A stretch of 20,833 nucleotides of DNA from Bacillota bacterium (GCA_021820805.1 JAKADF010000007.1:1-20833), one strand, 5' to 3'; positions 8,047 to 15,810 are shown, numbered from the stretch's first letter. Made by a program: numbers and translations. Notes: generated by a model not told the origin, from the letters alone.

Positions 8047-9372
8047 TTAGTCTTTAAGCTGTGATACAATCTGTGCCTGTTGCCCGTACCGTTCTAAGAG
8101 TTCTTCCTTTGTCATCCACACAAGCTTCAAGGATAAGGTTTGACTACCTTCTTTTAAACGTTTAAATCCTTCTGGATGATACATGCCCATAAGAAAACGC
8201 ATGTAAGATTGCAGACGTTTCTTTTCTTTTGATTCTTCAAGTTCTTCCACATGAAATCCCAACATTTCGATGCCTCTGTTCATCAGCGTCATGGCCATAA
8301 TAACTTCTGCGTCCTTGTAGTCTGGGTGAAATTGCAGTACACGTGCCAAATCACAGAGTCCAGTTTTCACCATGCGAAGCATTTTAACCAGTGCACGGTT
8401 GTCATTCGCTGACGAAATCGTAATTAAGGTTTCATTTTGAAAATGTAAATCAATAACCTTAGCGCCGTCACGTATAATAACGCATCCTGATGCCTTATCT
8501 TCCCTTATTCCGTGATGCCAGTTTGCAGGGCTGATACGGAATATCGCGTTGATGGTCAAAACATGATACATCTTGGTGAATATGACCTCAACAACCTGCC
8601 AGATTGTAATTAAGATTCGTCTGGCAATTGGGTAACCTGTATATGGAGATTTCGATTCCTTTAATTGTGATTCCTTGGCAAAATGGAGATCTCGTATTGT
8701 AGAGAAACTAAAACCTAGGTTTTTTAATTCAGTAATCATGCGAGGCAATGCCGCAATCGTATTTTTTGGTGCCCCGTCTGCCCCTCCGGCATCATGGCAT
8801 AAAACTACAGCACCAGGATGTGCTTTATGAACAACCCTGTAGACTACATCATCTGCGTACTCACCAGGGAGCCAATCAATCGCTCGGATTGACCAAAGAA
8901 CCAGCTTCAGTTTTAATTTTTTGCATATATAGACAAGCGACCAGTTCATCGCCCCCCATGGAGAACGGTAGTAACGTAATGGTTTTCCTGAAATCTCCTC
9001 TAACTGCTGTTTTGCGCGAGTAATGTCACGAAACATTCCAAACGGCGTTCTTAAGAAGGCATGGCGATGATAGTAAGAATGGCTTCCGATTTCATGACCT
9101 TCTTCTGCAATCAGTCGAACAAGGTGAGGATACTCTTCAACTCGTTCACCAACCAGGAAAAATGTCGCTTTTACTTGATTTTCTCTAAGGATTTTTAAAA
9201 CTTGTGGAGTATATCGTTCATCGGGACCGTCATCGAAGGTCAGCGCGATGGTTCGTTTATCTGAATTACCGCGGTAGAGGACCCCAATGTGCCAAATATG
9301 CAAAATGAGTTCCGCAGTGAGTGTATAAACCACATAAATGAGCACAATTGTTCCGATAATCCACCAAGTCAT
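8047..9372 (-). CDS. Membrane-anchored NodB polysaccharide deacetylase with YkoP-like C-terminal domain
   Basis: Carbohydrate esterase family 4 enzyme, expected to remove acetyl groups from N-acetylated sugars outside the membrane. One N-terminal membrane segment (about 4-22) is followed by the NodB domain: TFDDGP (45-50, Asp47/Asp48), metal ligands HSYYH (98-102), RSPWG (136-140), IDW (about 165-167) and the VLCHD histidine (193). All five catalytic motifs are intact. After about residue 235 come some 200 further residues with no catalytic motif I recognise; they resemble the YkoP-like domain attached to some Bacillales deacetylases, a tentative recollection. The ATG has AGGTGG upstream. It is the last gene of the minus operon, 65 bp after the flippase-like gene, so its substrate may be a lipid-linked sugar rather than peptidoglycan. 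Confidence 0.88.
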   Translation of the reverse strand: MTWWIIGTIVLIYVVYTLTAELILHIWHIGVLYRGNSDKRTIALTFDDGPDERYTPQVLKILRENQVKATFFLVGERVEEYPHLVRLIAEEGHEIGSHSYYHRHAFLRTPFGMFRDITRAKQQLEEISGKPLRYYRSPWGAMNWSLVYICKKLKLKLVLWSIRAIDWLPGEYADDVVYRVVHKAHPGAVVLCHDAGGADGAPKNTIAALPRMITELKNLGFSFSTIRDLHFAKESQLKESKSPYTGYPIARRILITIWQVVEVIFTKMYHVLTINAIFRISPANWHHGIREDKASGCVIIRDGAKVIDLHFQNETLITISSANDNRALVKMLRMVKTGLCDLARVLQFHPDYKDAEVIMAMTLMNRGIEMLGFHVEELEESKEKKRLQSYMRFLMGMYHPEGFKRLKEGSQTLSLKLVWMTKEELLERYGQQAQIVSQLKD

Positions 9373-9437
9373 GATGACCAGCCACCTGCAGACGAGTTTG
9401 TAAGGGAACTTGTTAGGCTTTATTCATACTCATAAAT

Positions 9438-10700
9438 CTACCAATCATATCGTTTGTTGGCAACAATAGACTTTTGGTGTTCTCTCTGTTCAATGGGCAG
9501 CTTTGTGTATAGTGTACCCATTATTAAAATGACGGCCCCGCTTAACCAGAAAGGTGCGCTCGGGCTCCATTTATCCCAAACGAGGCCGCCAAGGTAAGGA
9601 CCAACGGCGGATCCTAAACCTTCTACAGTCATAAACACACCCCATAGGGTCGCCTTTTTGTCTCTATCTATGCTGTGGTCGAGCACTGCATTCCAAGCAG
9701 GCAGGATGAAAGCATAACATAAGCCTAGTACACCGACAACGAGGTAAGTTGTTTGGATGGTGTGGTAAAACGGATAAAGGATAAGGGCAATTCCGGAAAT
9801 AAGAAACCCAGATACTAAAAATTTTCGTACACCAAACTTATCTACAAGCTTTCCAGCAGGCAAGAGTAAAAGAACGGTAATTGCACCGCCAGAAATTAGA
9901 ATAGCACTGTAGGTTGGTCCGCTGGCATGGAGTACAACCTTTGCCCACACAGACAAAATCGGAATCAAGGAGGCAACCGCAAATGTTTGCGCAAACATCC
10001 CTGGAAACAAAAAGGCCACTTCACGAACATTCCGCCACAAGTCATGCCAATTTGTTTTCGCTTTCTGAATTTGATTCACAACACTTTCCATGTTGTATCC
10101 GTCGGGACTGTGCACAAGAAAAAATGCAAGGACAAAAGCAAATGCATCAACGCAAATCAGCAGCCAAAATCCAAAACGATAACTTTGAACGATTGCAAAA
10201 TTAATAAGTACTGGCCCGAGGCCAGTACCGATGAGCCAAAAGATATACATGTAACCCATAAACGTGGCTCGTTTGACTTCTGGTGTTGAACGCCCAATAC
10301 CAGAAACAGCGCTTGGCCACATCGGTGTGGTGCCAATACCGTAAACGGCGAGAGATATGGTGAGGCTTACAATACTTTTTGACTGCATCATCCAAAATAC
10401 AGAAAAAACAGAGATACCAAAACCAAGAAGCAGCATGGGGCGTTGGCCAATTTTATCAATCACCCATCCCGCTGGAGAGCGAAGTAAGTTATCGACAAGA
10501 TAGTGTACAGACAAGGCGAGTGCCGTCCATTCAACAGCAAAGCCGAGTACTGTTTTTCCGTATGTAGGGAGAAGCGTAAAAAGCAGTGCTCCGCGAACGA
10601 ATTCGGTAAACGTGAGTGAAATCAGTACGCCAAACAAGAATGGCTGGAATAATTCAGGTTCCAGCCAGCGCGAAAAAGGCATCCATCGCGTCTGTCGCAC
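9438..10700 (-). CDS. ltaA: MFS transporter, LtaA-like glycolipid flippase
   Basis: Twelve-helix major facilitator protein of 420 residues. It has motif A (GWVIDKIGQR, 78-87), and several features agree with what I recall of Staphylococcus aureus LtaA, the proton-coupled flippase of the diglucosyl-diacylglycerol anchor of lipoteichoic acid. These are Glu33 and Arg36 in helix 1 (FTEFVRG), Asp70 in helix 2, Trp126 (PMW) and Trp153 (FWLIG), LFPG (229-232) with IPIL (244-247), LPAWN (331-335), and WGVF followed by GS..GP..GG (351-370). The GTG start is set by AGGAGTGG just upstream. It lies 20 bp after a YpfP/UgtP-type glucosyltransferase gene, the same pairing as ypfP-ltaA. A drug-efflux role is the alternative; LtaA-like function is inferred from residues and context. 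Confidence 0.78.
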   Translation of the reverse strand: MRQTRWMPFSRWLEPELFQPFLFGVLISLTFTEFVRGALLFTLLPTYGKTVLGFAVEWTALALSVHYLVDNLLRSPAGWVIDKIGQRPMLLLGFGISVFSVFWMMQSKSIVSLTISLAVYGIGTTPMWPSAVSGIGRSTPEVKRATFMGYMYIFWLIGTGLGPVLINFAIVQSYRFGFWLLICVDAFAFVLAFFLVHSPDGYNMESVVNQIQKAKTNWHDLWRNVREVAFLFPGMFAQTFAVASLIPILSVWAKVVLHASGPTYSAILISGGAITVLLLLPAGKLVDKFGVRKFLVSGFLISGIALILYPFYHTIQTTYLVVGVLGLCYAFILPAWNAVLDHSIDRDKKATLWGVFMTVEGLGSAVGPYLGGLVWDKWSPSAPFWLSGAVILIMGTLYTKLPIEQREHQKSIVANKRYDW

Positions 10701-10720
10701 AAGACCACTCCTAATACCAG

Positions 10721-11884
10721 TTATGGGTATAGGTAGTGTACCCGTCTTTGCTCAATAGTTGCGAGTTCTACAAGACCGCTAGCAATTTCTTCTGCAGCAT
10801 GTAATTTGCGAACGGATAATGCCTTTTGTTTCATTCTGTCTCGTTTATACGGCCTATCTATAAGCAAATCGTACAAATGTTGACTAACTTCTCTGCGGTT
10901 CCGTGCAAGAACTGCAACGCCGGAATGCACTAGGAATTTCGCATTTTGGACTTCCTGTCCAGGAATTGGCCTATACAAGAGCATTGGCAGTTGCAGAGCT
11001 AATGCCTCTGAAATCGTAAGCCCCCCGGCTTTCGTAAGCATTAAATCTGAGATTGCCATGAGTTCATAGATTTCCTTCACAAATCCCAAAATAAAGACAC
11101 GGCTATTGGGTCCATGGGGAATTGGAGTAAGCTGCGCTTTTAAGCGTTCATTCCGTCCCGTAACAACGAAAATCTGAATAGGATGCGGATATTGAAACAG
11201 TTCCTCGCAGATTTGCGTAATATCACCCATTACCCCATAGGCGCCGCCCATTAAAAGAACGGTTGGAACGGATGGGTTGATTCCGTACTTTTCTTGTAAA
11301 GTTGCTTTGTCAAATGTTTGCAAAAACACGGGACGAATAGGAATCCCCGTTACTTGAATCGTATCCGGCATAGTCCCGCGCGCAATGAGTCCCTTGCGAA
11401 CATGGTTCGAACCCACGAAATACATGTCTGTTAAAGGGTGAATCCATTGGCTGTGTATAGCATGGTCTGTAATAACAGTCGCAAGCGGCACATTGGTCCT
11501 GCCCTGCTGCTTTAAGTAGGAAACGACTCCTGCAGGTGTAGGAAAAGTGGATAGAACTACATCAGGCTGGTAGGACTGAAGCGTAGACTCGAGTTCCGCG
11601 ATACCAAGGGAGTTCAGCTGACGTTGAATCAAAGAAGATGGCGGAATTTGACTAGTTCCTTTATAAAACCATCCGTAAAGCGCAGGAGCGAATTTTACGC
11701 TTTTCAGGTAGCAGTATTTGGCCACCGAATCAAGTACAGGGTGGACATACCGCATATAGTCAAGAATATGTACTTCTGTATTCGGGCTAATAGCGGCTAA
11801 AGCGTCGCGTACTGCATTGGCGGCTTGTTGGTGTCCCTCACCATAAGAAGCGGACAAGACTAGTAATTTAGACAGTCGAGACAA
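10721..11884 (-). CDS. ugtP: UgtP/YpfP-like diacylglycerol glucosyltransferase (MGDG synthase family)
   Basis: GT28-family glycosyltransferase expected to move glucose (or galactose) from a UDP-sugar to diacylglycerol on the inner leaflet, making glycolipids that serve as membrane lipid or lipoteichoic acid anchor. The N-terminal MGDG-synthase domain shows SASYGEGHQQAA (11-22) and VITDH (137-141); the C-terminal donor domain shows LMGGAYGVMGDI (211-222), TKAGGLTISEA (284-294) and PIPGQE (306-311). The length, 387 residues, matches YpfP/UgtP. The TTG start has AAGAGGTG seven bases upstream. It is the first gene of the minus operon. Whether it adds one sugar or works processively cannot be read from the sequence; a MurG-like role is unlikely given the GEGH and MGDG-type N-terminus. 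Confidence 0.87.
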   Translation of the reverse strand: MSRLSKLLVLSASYGEGHQQAANAVRDALAAISPNTEVHILDYMRYVHPVLDSVAKYCYLKSVKFAPALYGWFYKGTSQIPPSSLIQRQLNSLGIAELESTLQSYQPDVVLSTFPTPAGVVSYLKQQGRTNVPLATVITDHAIHSQWIHPLTDMYFVGSNHVRKGLIARGTMPDTIQVTGIPIRPVFLQTFDKATLQEKYGINPSVPTVLLMGGAYGVMGDITQICEELFQYPHPIQIFVVTGRNERLKAQLTPIPHGPNSRVFILGFVKEIYELMAISDLMLTKAGGLTISEALALQLPMLLYRPIPGQEVQNAKFLVHSGVAVLARNRREVSQHLYDLLIDRPYKRDRMKQKALSVRKLHAAEEIASGLVELATIEQRRVHYLYP

Positions 11885-11949
11885 GTCGGTGCACCTCTTT
11901 TAAGGATTCGTACGCTATGCCATTTGCTCACGTTAGTTTGATAGACCAC

Positions 11950-11958
11950 ATTATACCA
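11950..11958 (-). promoter_or_regulatory. Extended -10 promoter of the glycolipid operon
   Basis: Read on the minus strand this is TGG-TATAAT, a perfect sigma-A -10 box with the TGn extension; the -35 region about 17 bp further upstream (TATGTT-like) is poor, as is common for extended -10 promoters. The box lies 66 bp before the TTG start of the glucosyltransferase gene. Confidence 0.6.
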
Positions 11959-11992
11959 TAATGAGCAGGGTAACATATTTAAACGGACGAGC

Positions 11993-12020
11993 GGTCAATC
12001 TACAATCCACAATCTACAAT
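11993..12020. repeat. Short 7-bp tandem repeats between divergent promoters
   Basis: Four consecutive 7-mers read GGTCAAT, CTACAAT, CCACAAT and CTACAAT. They lie between the divergent -10 boxes at 11950-11958 and 12098-12106. Iterated sites there can bind a regulator, but the repeat is short and could be chance. Confidence 0.45.
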
Positions 12021-12097
12021 GGCCGTATGGCGTATTTACTCTGGCATTGTTTTTTAGCTTAGTCAGTGTCGGCCATAAATAAACATAGATGACAGTC

Positions 12098-12106
12098 TGC
12101 TATAAT
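12098..12106 (+). promoter_or_regulatory. Extended -10 promoter of upp
   Basis: TGC-TATAAT (12098-12106) is a consensus -10 box with the TGn extension, 74 bp before the upp start. No good -35 hexamer lies 16-18 bp upstream. A leader of roughly 65 nt follows; I see no recognisable PyrR-type attenuator in it. Confidence 0.65.
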
Positions 12107-12180
12107 GAGAAGTGTTGAAATTTGTTGTTCAAGAAATACGTTTTACGAAATCTGTGGAAATATGAAGGGAGCGTGCGCTC

Positions 12181-12810
12181 GTGGGACAAGTTCACGTCCT
12201 GGAGCATCCATTAATTCAGCATAAGTTGTCATTCATTCGCTCCAAGGAAACGGGAACAAAGGAATTCCGTGCATTGGTGCAAGAAGTTGCTATGCTCATG
12301 GCGTATGAAATTACGCGTGAATTACCGCTGACTGAGATTGAGGTTGAAACACCCGTTGCAACAGCGAAAACCAAGGTCATTGCAGGACGTACACTTGCGC
12401 TTGTTCCAGTTCTTCGAGCAGGACTTGGTATGTTAGATGGGATTTTGAGTCTTATACCAGCAGCGAAGGTTGGACATGTTGGACTGTATCGGGATCCAGA
12501 ATCTCTAAAGCCAGTTGAATACTATTGTAAATTGCCAAGCCATCTTGAGGAAAGAGATGTTATTGTAGTTGATCCGATGCTCGCAACAGGCGGTTCGGCC
12601 TCTGCAGCAATTTCCGCTGTCAAAGAACGTGGAGCAAGAACGCCAAAGTTAATGTGTCTTGTCGGTGTGCCGGAAGGTGTCGCTAGAGTGCAGAGGGACC
12701 ACCCGGATGTAGATATATACGTTGCAGCCATTGATGACCATTTAAATGACCATGGTTACATTATCCCAGGTCTCGGTGACGCAGGTGACCGGTTGTTTGG
12801 GACAAAGTAA
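12181..12810 (+). CDS. upp: Uracil phosphoribosyltransferase
   Basis: Pyrimidine salvage enzyme that joins uracil to PRPP to give UMP and pyrophosphate. The 209-residue product is exactly family length. The PRPP-binding loop is [12 protein letters not shown] (129-140); the uracil-binding C-terminus is [16 protein letters not shown] (193-208); [10 protein letters not shown] (75-84) is also conserved. The GTG start follows AAGGGAG (12165-12171). upp normally sits between glyA and the atp operon in Bacillales, as here apart from the inserted minus-strand genes. wecB follows after 57 bp and probably shares its transcript. Confidence 0.97.
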   Translation: MGQVHVLEHPLIQHKLSFIRSKETGTKEFRALVQEVAMLMAYEITRELPLTEIEVETPVATAKTKVIAGRTLALVPVLRAGLGMLDGILSLIPAAKVGHVGLYRDPESLKPVEYYCKLPSHLEERDVIVVDPMLATGGSASAAISAVKERGARTPKLMCLVGVPEGVARVQRDHPDVDIYVAAIDDHLNDHGYIIPGLGDAGDRLFGTK

Positions 12811-12867
12811 TGTCCTTTTAGCCTGACTTCTTAAGGCTTGGCTCACAAGATTGTAAGGAGGATAACT

Positions 12868-14067
12868 GTGGCTCTTGATAGACCGATTCGCGTGATGACT
12901 GTATTTGGAACCAGGCCTGAAGCTGTGAAAATGGCACCCCTTGTACAGGCACTAAACGCACATAGCGATATAGAGTCCTTGGTTTGTGTCACGGCGCAGC
13001 ATCGGGAAATGCTCGATCAAGTACTAGACGTCTTTGGTATTGTGCCAGATGATGATCTGGATATCATGGAACAAAGGCAGACTCTTGGCACGATTACTCG
13101 GAAGGCGCTTGAAGGTATCGAAAGAGTCATTGAAGACAGAAATCCAGACATTGTACTTGTTCATGGTGACACGACAACAACCTTTGCTGCTGCACTTGCA
13201 GCATTTTACAAGAAGGTCGCTATCGGACACGTGGAAGCGGGGCTTCGCACGTATGATAAATACAGCCCGTTTCCCGAAGAAATGAATCGACAATTGACGG
13301 ATGTTTTATGCGATTTATTTTTCGCACCTACGAACCTCTCAGCAGCAAATTTAGAGCGAGAGGGCCGTCCTGATGAGGCTGTCTTTATCACAGGAAACAC
13401 AGCAATTGACGCAATGAGGACAACAGTTCATGAAGATTACCATAATGAGCTGTTGGACAATCTGCCAAAGAACTCACGCATTATTTATATGACAAGCCAT
13501 AGGCGTGAAAATCTAGGCGTTGGTCTGCAGAACATCTGCAAGGCAGTATTGCGTATTGTTGAACGTTTTCCCGATGTTCATCTTATCTATCCTGTTCACT
13601 TGAACCCGCGTGTTCGGGAAACTGTATTTGAAGTGCTTGGGAATCACCCACGGATTCACTTAATCGATCCGCTGGGAATTGTCGACAACCACAATTTTAT
13701 GGCTCGCTCGACCTTGATTCTGACGGATTCCGGCGGAATTCAAGAAGAAGCACCATCACTCGGCATTCCGGTTCTCGTTCTCAGAGACACAACAGAACGG
13801 CCGGAAGGCATACAGGCGGGTACACTGAAATTGGTTGGCACAGTTGAGGAAAACATTTACCAAGAGGCTGTTCACTTGCTCACAGACGATGCTGCATATC
13901 AAGATATGGCTGGCCGCAAAAACCCATATGGAGACGGCTTTGCATCTGACAGAATCGTCAAAGCGATTTTGTACCATTTTGGCAAAAGTGAAGCACCTTC
14001 TCCGTTTGAGTACCATAAAGAGGACGACTCAGCAAAGGCACCTGAAGTTGCAGGAACCAAGAAGTAA
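12868..14067 (+). CDS. wecB: UDP-N-acetylglucosamine 2-epimerase (non-hydrolysing)
   Basis: Interconverts UDP-GlcNAc and UDP-ManNAc; the latter feeds the linkage unit of wall teichoic acid or other surface polymers (MnaA in B. subtilis). Motifs: FGTRPEAVKMAPL (13-25), HGDTTTT (99-105), HVEAGLRT (121-128), PFPEEMNRQL (134-143), HRREN (211-215) and TDSGGIQEEAPSLG (286-299). Asp101, Glu123 and His211 match expected active-site positions. The start is GTG 12868 because TAAGGAGG (12854-12861) lies just before it; an in-frame TTG at 12838 would put that SD inside the gene. The protein has 399 residues, with a charged, probably disordered C-terminal tail of about 20 residues. The upp-wecB pairing before the atp genes is common in related genomes as I recall it. 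Confidence 0.95.
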   Translation: MALDRPIRVMTVFGTRPEAVKMAPLVQALNAHSDIESLVCVTAQHREMLDQVLDVFGIVPDDDLDIMEQRQTLGTITRKALEGIERVIEDRNPDIVLVHGDTTTTFAAALAAFYKKVAIGHVEAGLRTYDKYSPFPEEMNRQLTDVLCDLFFAPTNLSAANLEREGRPDEAVFITGNTAIDAMRTTVHEDYHNELLDNLPKNSRIIYMTSHRRENLGVGLQNICKAVLRIVERFPDVHLIYPVHLNPRVRETVFEVLGNHPRIHLIDPLGIVDNHNFMARSTLILTDSGGIQEEAPSLGIPVLVLRDTTERPEGIQAGTLKLVGTVEENIYQEAVHLLTDDAAYQDMAGRKNPYGDGFASDRIVKAILYHFGKSEAPSPFEYHKEDDSAKAPEVAGTKK

Positions 14068-14093
14068 GGTAACTTTACTGGTAAGGTTGCAGC

Positions 14094-14133
14094 GATGCAG
14101 GGATGCAGGGATGCGGCGATGCAGGGATGCAAC
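14094..14133. repeat. Five-copy 8-bp tandem repeat
   Basis: Consecutive octamers GATGCAGG, GATGCAGG, GATGCGGC, GATGCAGG and GATGCAAC fill 40 bp, starting 27 bp after the wecB stop. An 8-bp unit cannot keep a reading frame through copy changes, so it is non-coding and prone to slippage. Confidence 0.9.
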
Positions 14134-14280
14134 AAAACAGTCCCGAAGCTGGAACGAGCTGCGGGTCCTGCATACGGATAGGGATCGAAATGGTTGCAAA
14201 GTTGGAGCAGCCTGCGGGTCCTGCATGCGAATAGGGATCAAAACAGTCCCTAAATGGAGCAGCCCACGGGTCCTGTATTA
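14134..14280. repeat. 53-bp direct repeats, two full copies and one partial
   Basis: Unit 1 is 14134-14186, unit 2 is 14187-14239, and a third, partial unit is 14240-about 14280. Units 1 and 2 agree at 40 of 53 positions; both contain GCGGGTCCTGCAT and end in ATAGGGATC. Units 1 and 3 start with AAAACAGTCCC. The copies abut, with no unique spacers. CCTGCAT (14167-14173 and 14220-14226) is the reverse complement of ATGCAGG in the neighbouring 8-bp array, so a transcript could pair the two. I do not recognise this element. Confidence 0.85.
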
Positions 14281-14319
14281 AGCCAATAAATTTCGTCCAC
14301 TTTACTGACCTAATTTTGC

Positions 14320-14349
14320 CGGGCCGGCGGGATGACCGCTCAGGGCCCG
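14320..14349. other. GC-rich hairpin between wecB and the thiolase gene
   Basis: CGGGCC (14320-14325) pairs with GGCCCG (14344-14349), and inside it GCGG (14327-14330) pairs with CCGC (14336-14339) around loop GATGA. The element is much richer in G+C than its surroundings. No T-run follows on either strand, so a terminator role for wecB is only possible. From here to the thiolase SD (14431) I see no clear promoter. Confidence 0.5.
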
Positions 14350-14443
14350 CCCGGGAAGATAGCTGCTCTCAGTCTTAATGGTCTACCAATGCTATGCAAA
14401 CGCATTCATGCTTGTTTTTTAATTTTTCTAAGGAGGAATTCAA

Positions 14444-15634
14444 ATGGCTCGTGAAGTTTTAATTGCTAGTGCCGTCAGAACGGCAATCGGAAGTTTTCAG
14501 GGTTCACTCGCGCCTTTGTCTGCTACACAGCTTGGTGCTCATGTTATCGGGTCAGCGCTTGCCAGAGCAAATGTGAGCGCAGAAGCTGTCGAAGAGGTCA
14601 TTATGGGGAATGTGCTTCAAGCGGGGCTTGGCCAGAACCCAGCTCGGCAAGCTGCGATTAAGGCGGGGCTTGCGTATAATGTGCCTGCTATGACTATCAA
14701 TAAAGTTTGCGGATCCGGTTTACAATCCGTCATGCTTGCTGCCCAAGCAATTCGTGCAGGAGATTCACAAGTGCTTGTTGCAGGCGGGATGGAGAGCATG
14801 TCAAATGCACCATATCTATTGCCTGGTGCTAGGAACGGCTACCGTATGGGAGATTCGAAGGTTGTTGACAGCATGATTGTTGATGGCCTGTGGTGTGCAT
14901 TCGTTGATGTTCATATGGGAATAACTGCTGAAAATGTTGCAGAGCGTTATGATTTGACGCGGGAAGAACAGGATGCATTCTCTGCCTGGAGTCAGCAAAA
15001 AGCAGAGGCCGCAATTAAGAGCGGACGGTTTATCGATGAAATTGCGCCTATTCATATTCCGCAAAGAAAAGGCGATCCAAAAGTGTTTGACACAGACGAA
15101 TTCCCGCGTGCAGGCACAACGGAAGAGACACTTGCAAAACTCCGCCCGGCGTTCAAAAAAGATGGAACGGTAACTGCTGGCAACGCATCTGGGATTAATG
15201 ACGGCGCAGCAGCGCTTGTCGTGGTAAGCGGCGAGAAGGCAGAAAGCATGGAACTTAAACCTATGGCACGGATTTTAGGTTATGGAAGTGCGGGGGTTGA
15301 TCCAGCTGTGATGGGTCTTGGCCCAATCGACGCAACTAAGAGAGCATTAGATCGAGCAGGGCTTTCTATGTCTGATATCGATCTTATTGAAGCCAATGAA
15401 GCATTTGCTTCCCAGTCCTTAGCTGTTGGGCGTGAGCTCTCTTTCGACAAGGAAAAATTGAACGTAAATGGCGGTGCAATCGCACTTGGTCACCCTATTG
15501 GAGCAAGCGGCGCTCGGATTTTGGTAACGCTTTTGCATGAATTAAAGAAACGTGGCGGAAAATACGGCTTAGCGACGCTCTGCATTGGTGGTGGTCAAGG
15601 AGTTGCGGTGGTTGTAGAAAATCTACAAAGATAG
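14444..15634 (+). CDS. Acetyl-CoA C-acetyltransferase (thiolase)
   Basis: Biosynthetic-type thiolase that condenses two acetyl-CoA to acetoacetyl-CoA, or cleaves it in reverse. The 396-residue product is full length. The acylated nucleophile is Cys89 in [15 protein letters not shown] (318-321) and [10 protein letters not shown] (349-358, with His350) form the oxyanion hole and base; Cys380 in TLCIGGGQG is the second catalytic cysteine. ATG 14444 follows an ideal AGGAGG (14431-14436). It sits alone between wecB and the atp operon, which I do not recall as its usual place in Bacillales, flanked by repeat-rich and inverted-repeat DNA; it may be an insertion. No partner genes for ketone-body, polyhydroxybutyrate or fatty acid metabolism are adjacent, so the pathway is open. 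Confidence 0.93.
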   Translation: MAREVLIASAVRTAIGSFQGSLAPLSATQLGAHVIGSALARANVSAEAVEEVIMGNVLQAGLGQNPARQAAIKAGLAYNVPAMTINKVCGSGLQSVMLAAQAIRAGDSQVLVAGGMESMSNAPYLLPGARNGYRMGDSKVVDSMIVDGLWCAFVDVHMGITAENVAERYDLTREEQDAFSAWSQQKAEAAIKSGRFIDEIAPIHIPQRKGDPKVFDTDEFPRAGTTEETLAKLRPAFKKDGTVTAGNASGINDGAAALVVVSGEKAESMELKPMARILGYGSAGVDPAVMGLGPIDATKRALDRAGLSMSDIDLIEANEAFASQSLAVGRELSFDKEKLNVNGGAIALGHPIGASGARILVTLLHELKKRGGKYGLATLCIGGGQGVAVVVENLQR

Positions 15635-15646
15635 TTATTTCTGCAT

Positions 15647-15720
15647 CCGAATTTTATAGGGGATAAAAGCCTAAGTTACTAAATTATTTCGTATGAAAGA
15701 GAAAATCCCCAAATTCTCGG
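15647..15720. other. Long imperfect inverted repeat downstream of the thiolase gene
   Basis: GGGGAT (15659-15664) pairs with ATCCCC (15705-15710); outward, AATTT (15650-15654) pairs with AAATT (15711-15715) past a TATA bulge, and CCG (15647-15649) with CGG (15718-15720). This gives 14 pairs around a 40-nt AT-rich loop. No T-run follows. It may end thiolase transcription or be a remnant of a mobile element. A weak TATAAT (15750-15755) further on lies inside the small inverted repeat CGAAAA/TTTTCG (15740-15768). Confidence 0.45.
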
Positions 15721-15780
15721 CGGATTTATGAACAAGCATCGAAAAGCGCTATAATGCTATGTTTTTCGCCGTTTTATTCG

Positions 15781-15810
15781 TTGACAGTTGATTTTTTCCT
15801 AGTGTACTAT
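15781..15810 (+). promoter_or_regulatory. Sigma-A promoter of the ATP synthase operon
   Basis: A perfect -35 TTGACA (15781-15786) is followed after 18 bp by TACTAT (15805-15810, 5 of 6). It is the best promoter in the window and suits a highly expressed operon. Transcription from about 15817 would give a leader of roughly 170 nt before atpZ. Confidence 0.75.

Noticed and set aside
9927..10289. 120-codon open frame opposite the MFS gene
   Set aside because: It is the shadow of a well-supported transporter gene; composition and lack of SD argue against it.
14094..14280. Possible CRISPR array
   Set aside because: The units abut with no unique spacers, differ from each other by about a quarter, and no cas genes are near.
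13835..14281. Open frame of 148 codons running from inside wecB through the repeats, giving a Cys- and Arg-rich peptide
   Set aside because: It is out of frame with wecB over most of its length; the rest is made by the 8-bp and 53-bp repeats. No SD or family resemblance.
14311..14443. T-box leader before the thiolase gene, suggested by the GC-rich fold
   Set aside because: No T-box core sequence (GGTGGNACCRCG-like) or specifier stem is present, and thiolase is not a T-box target.
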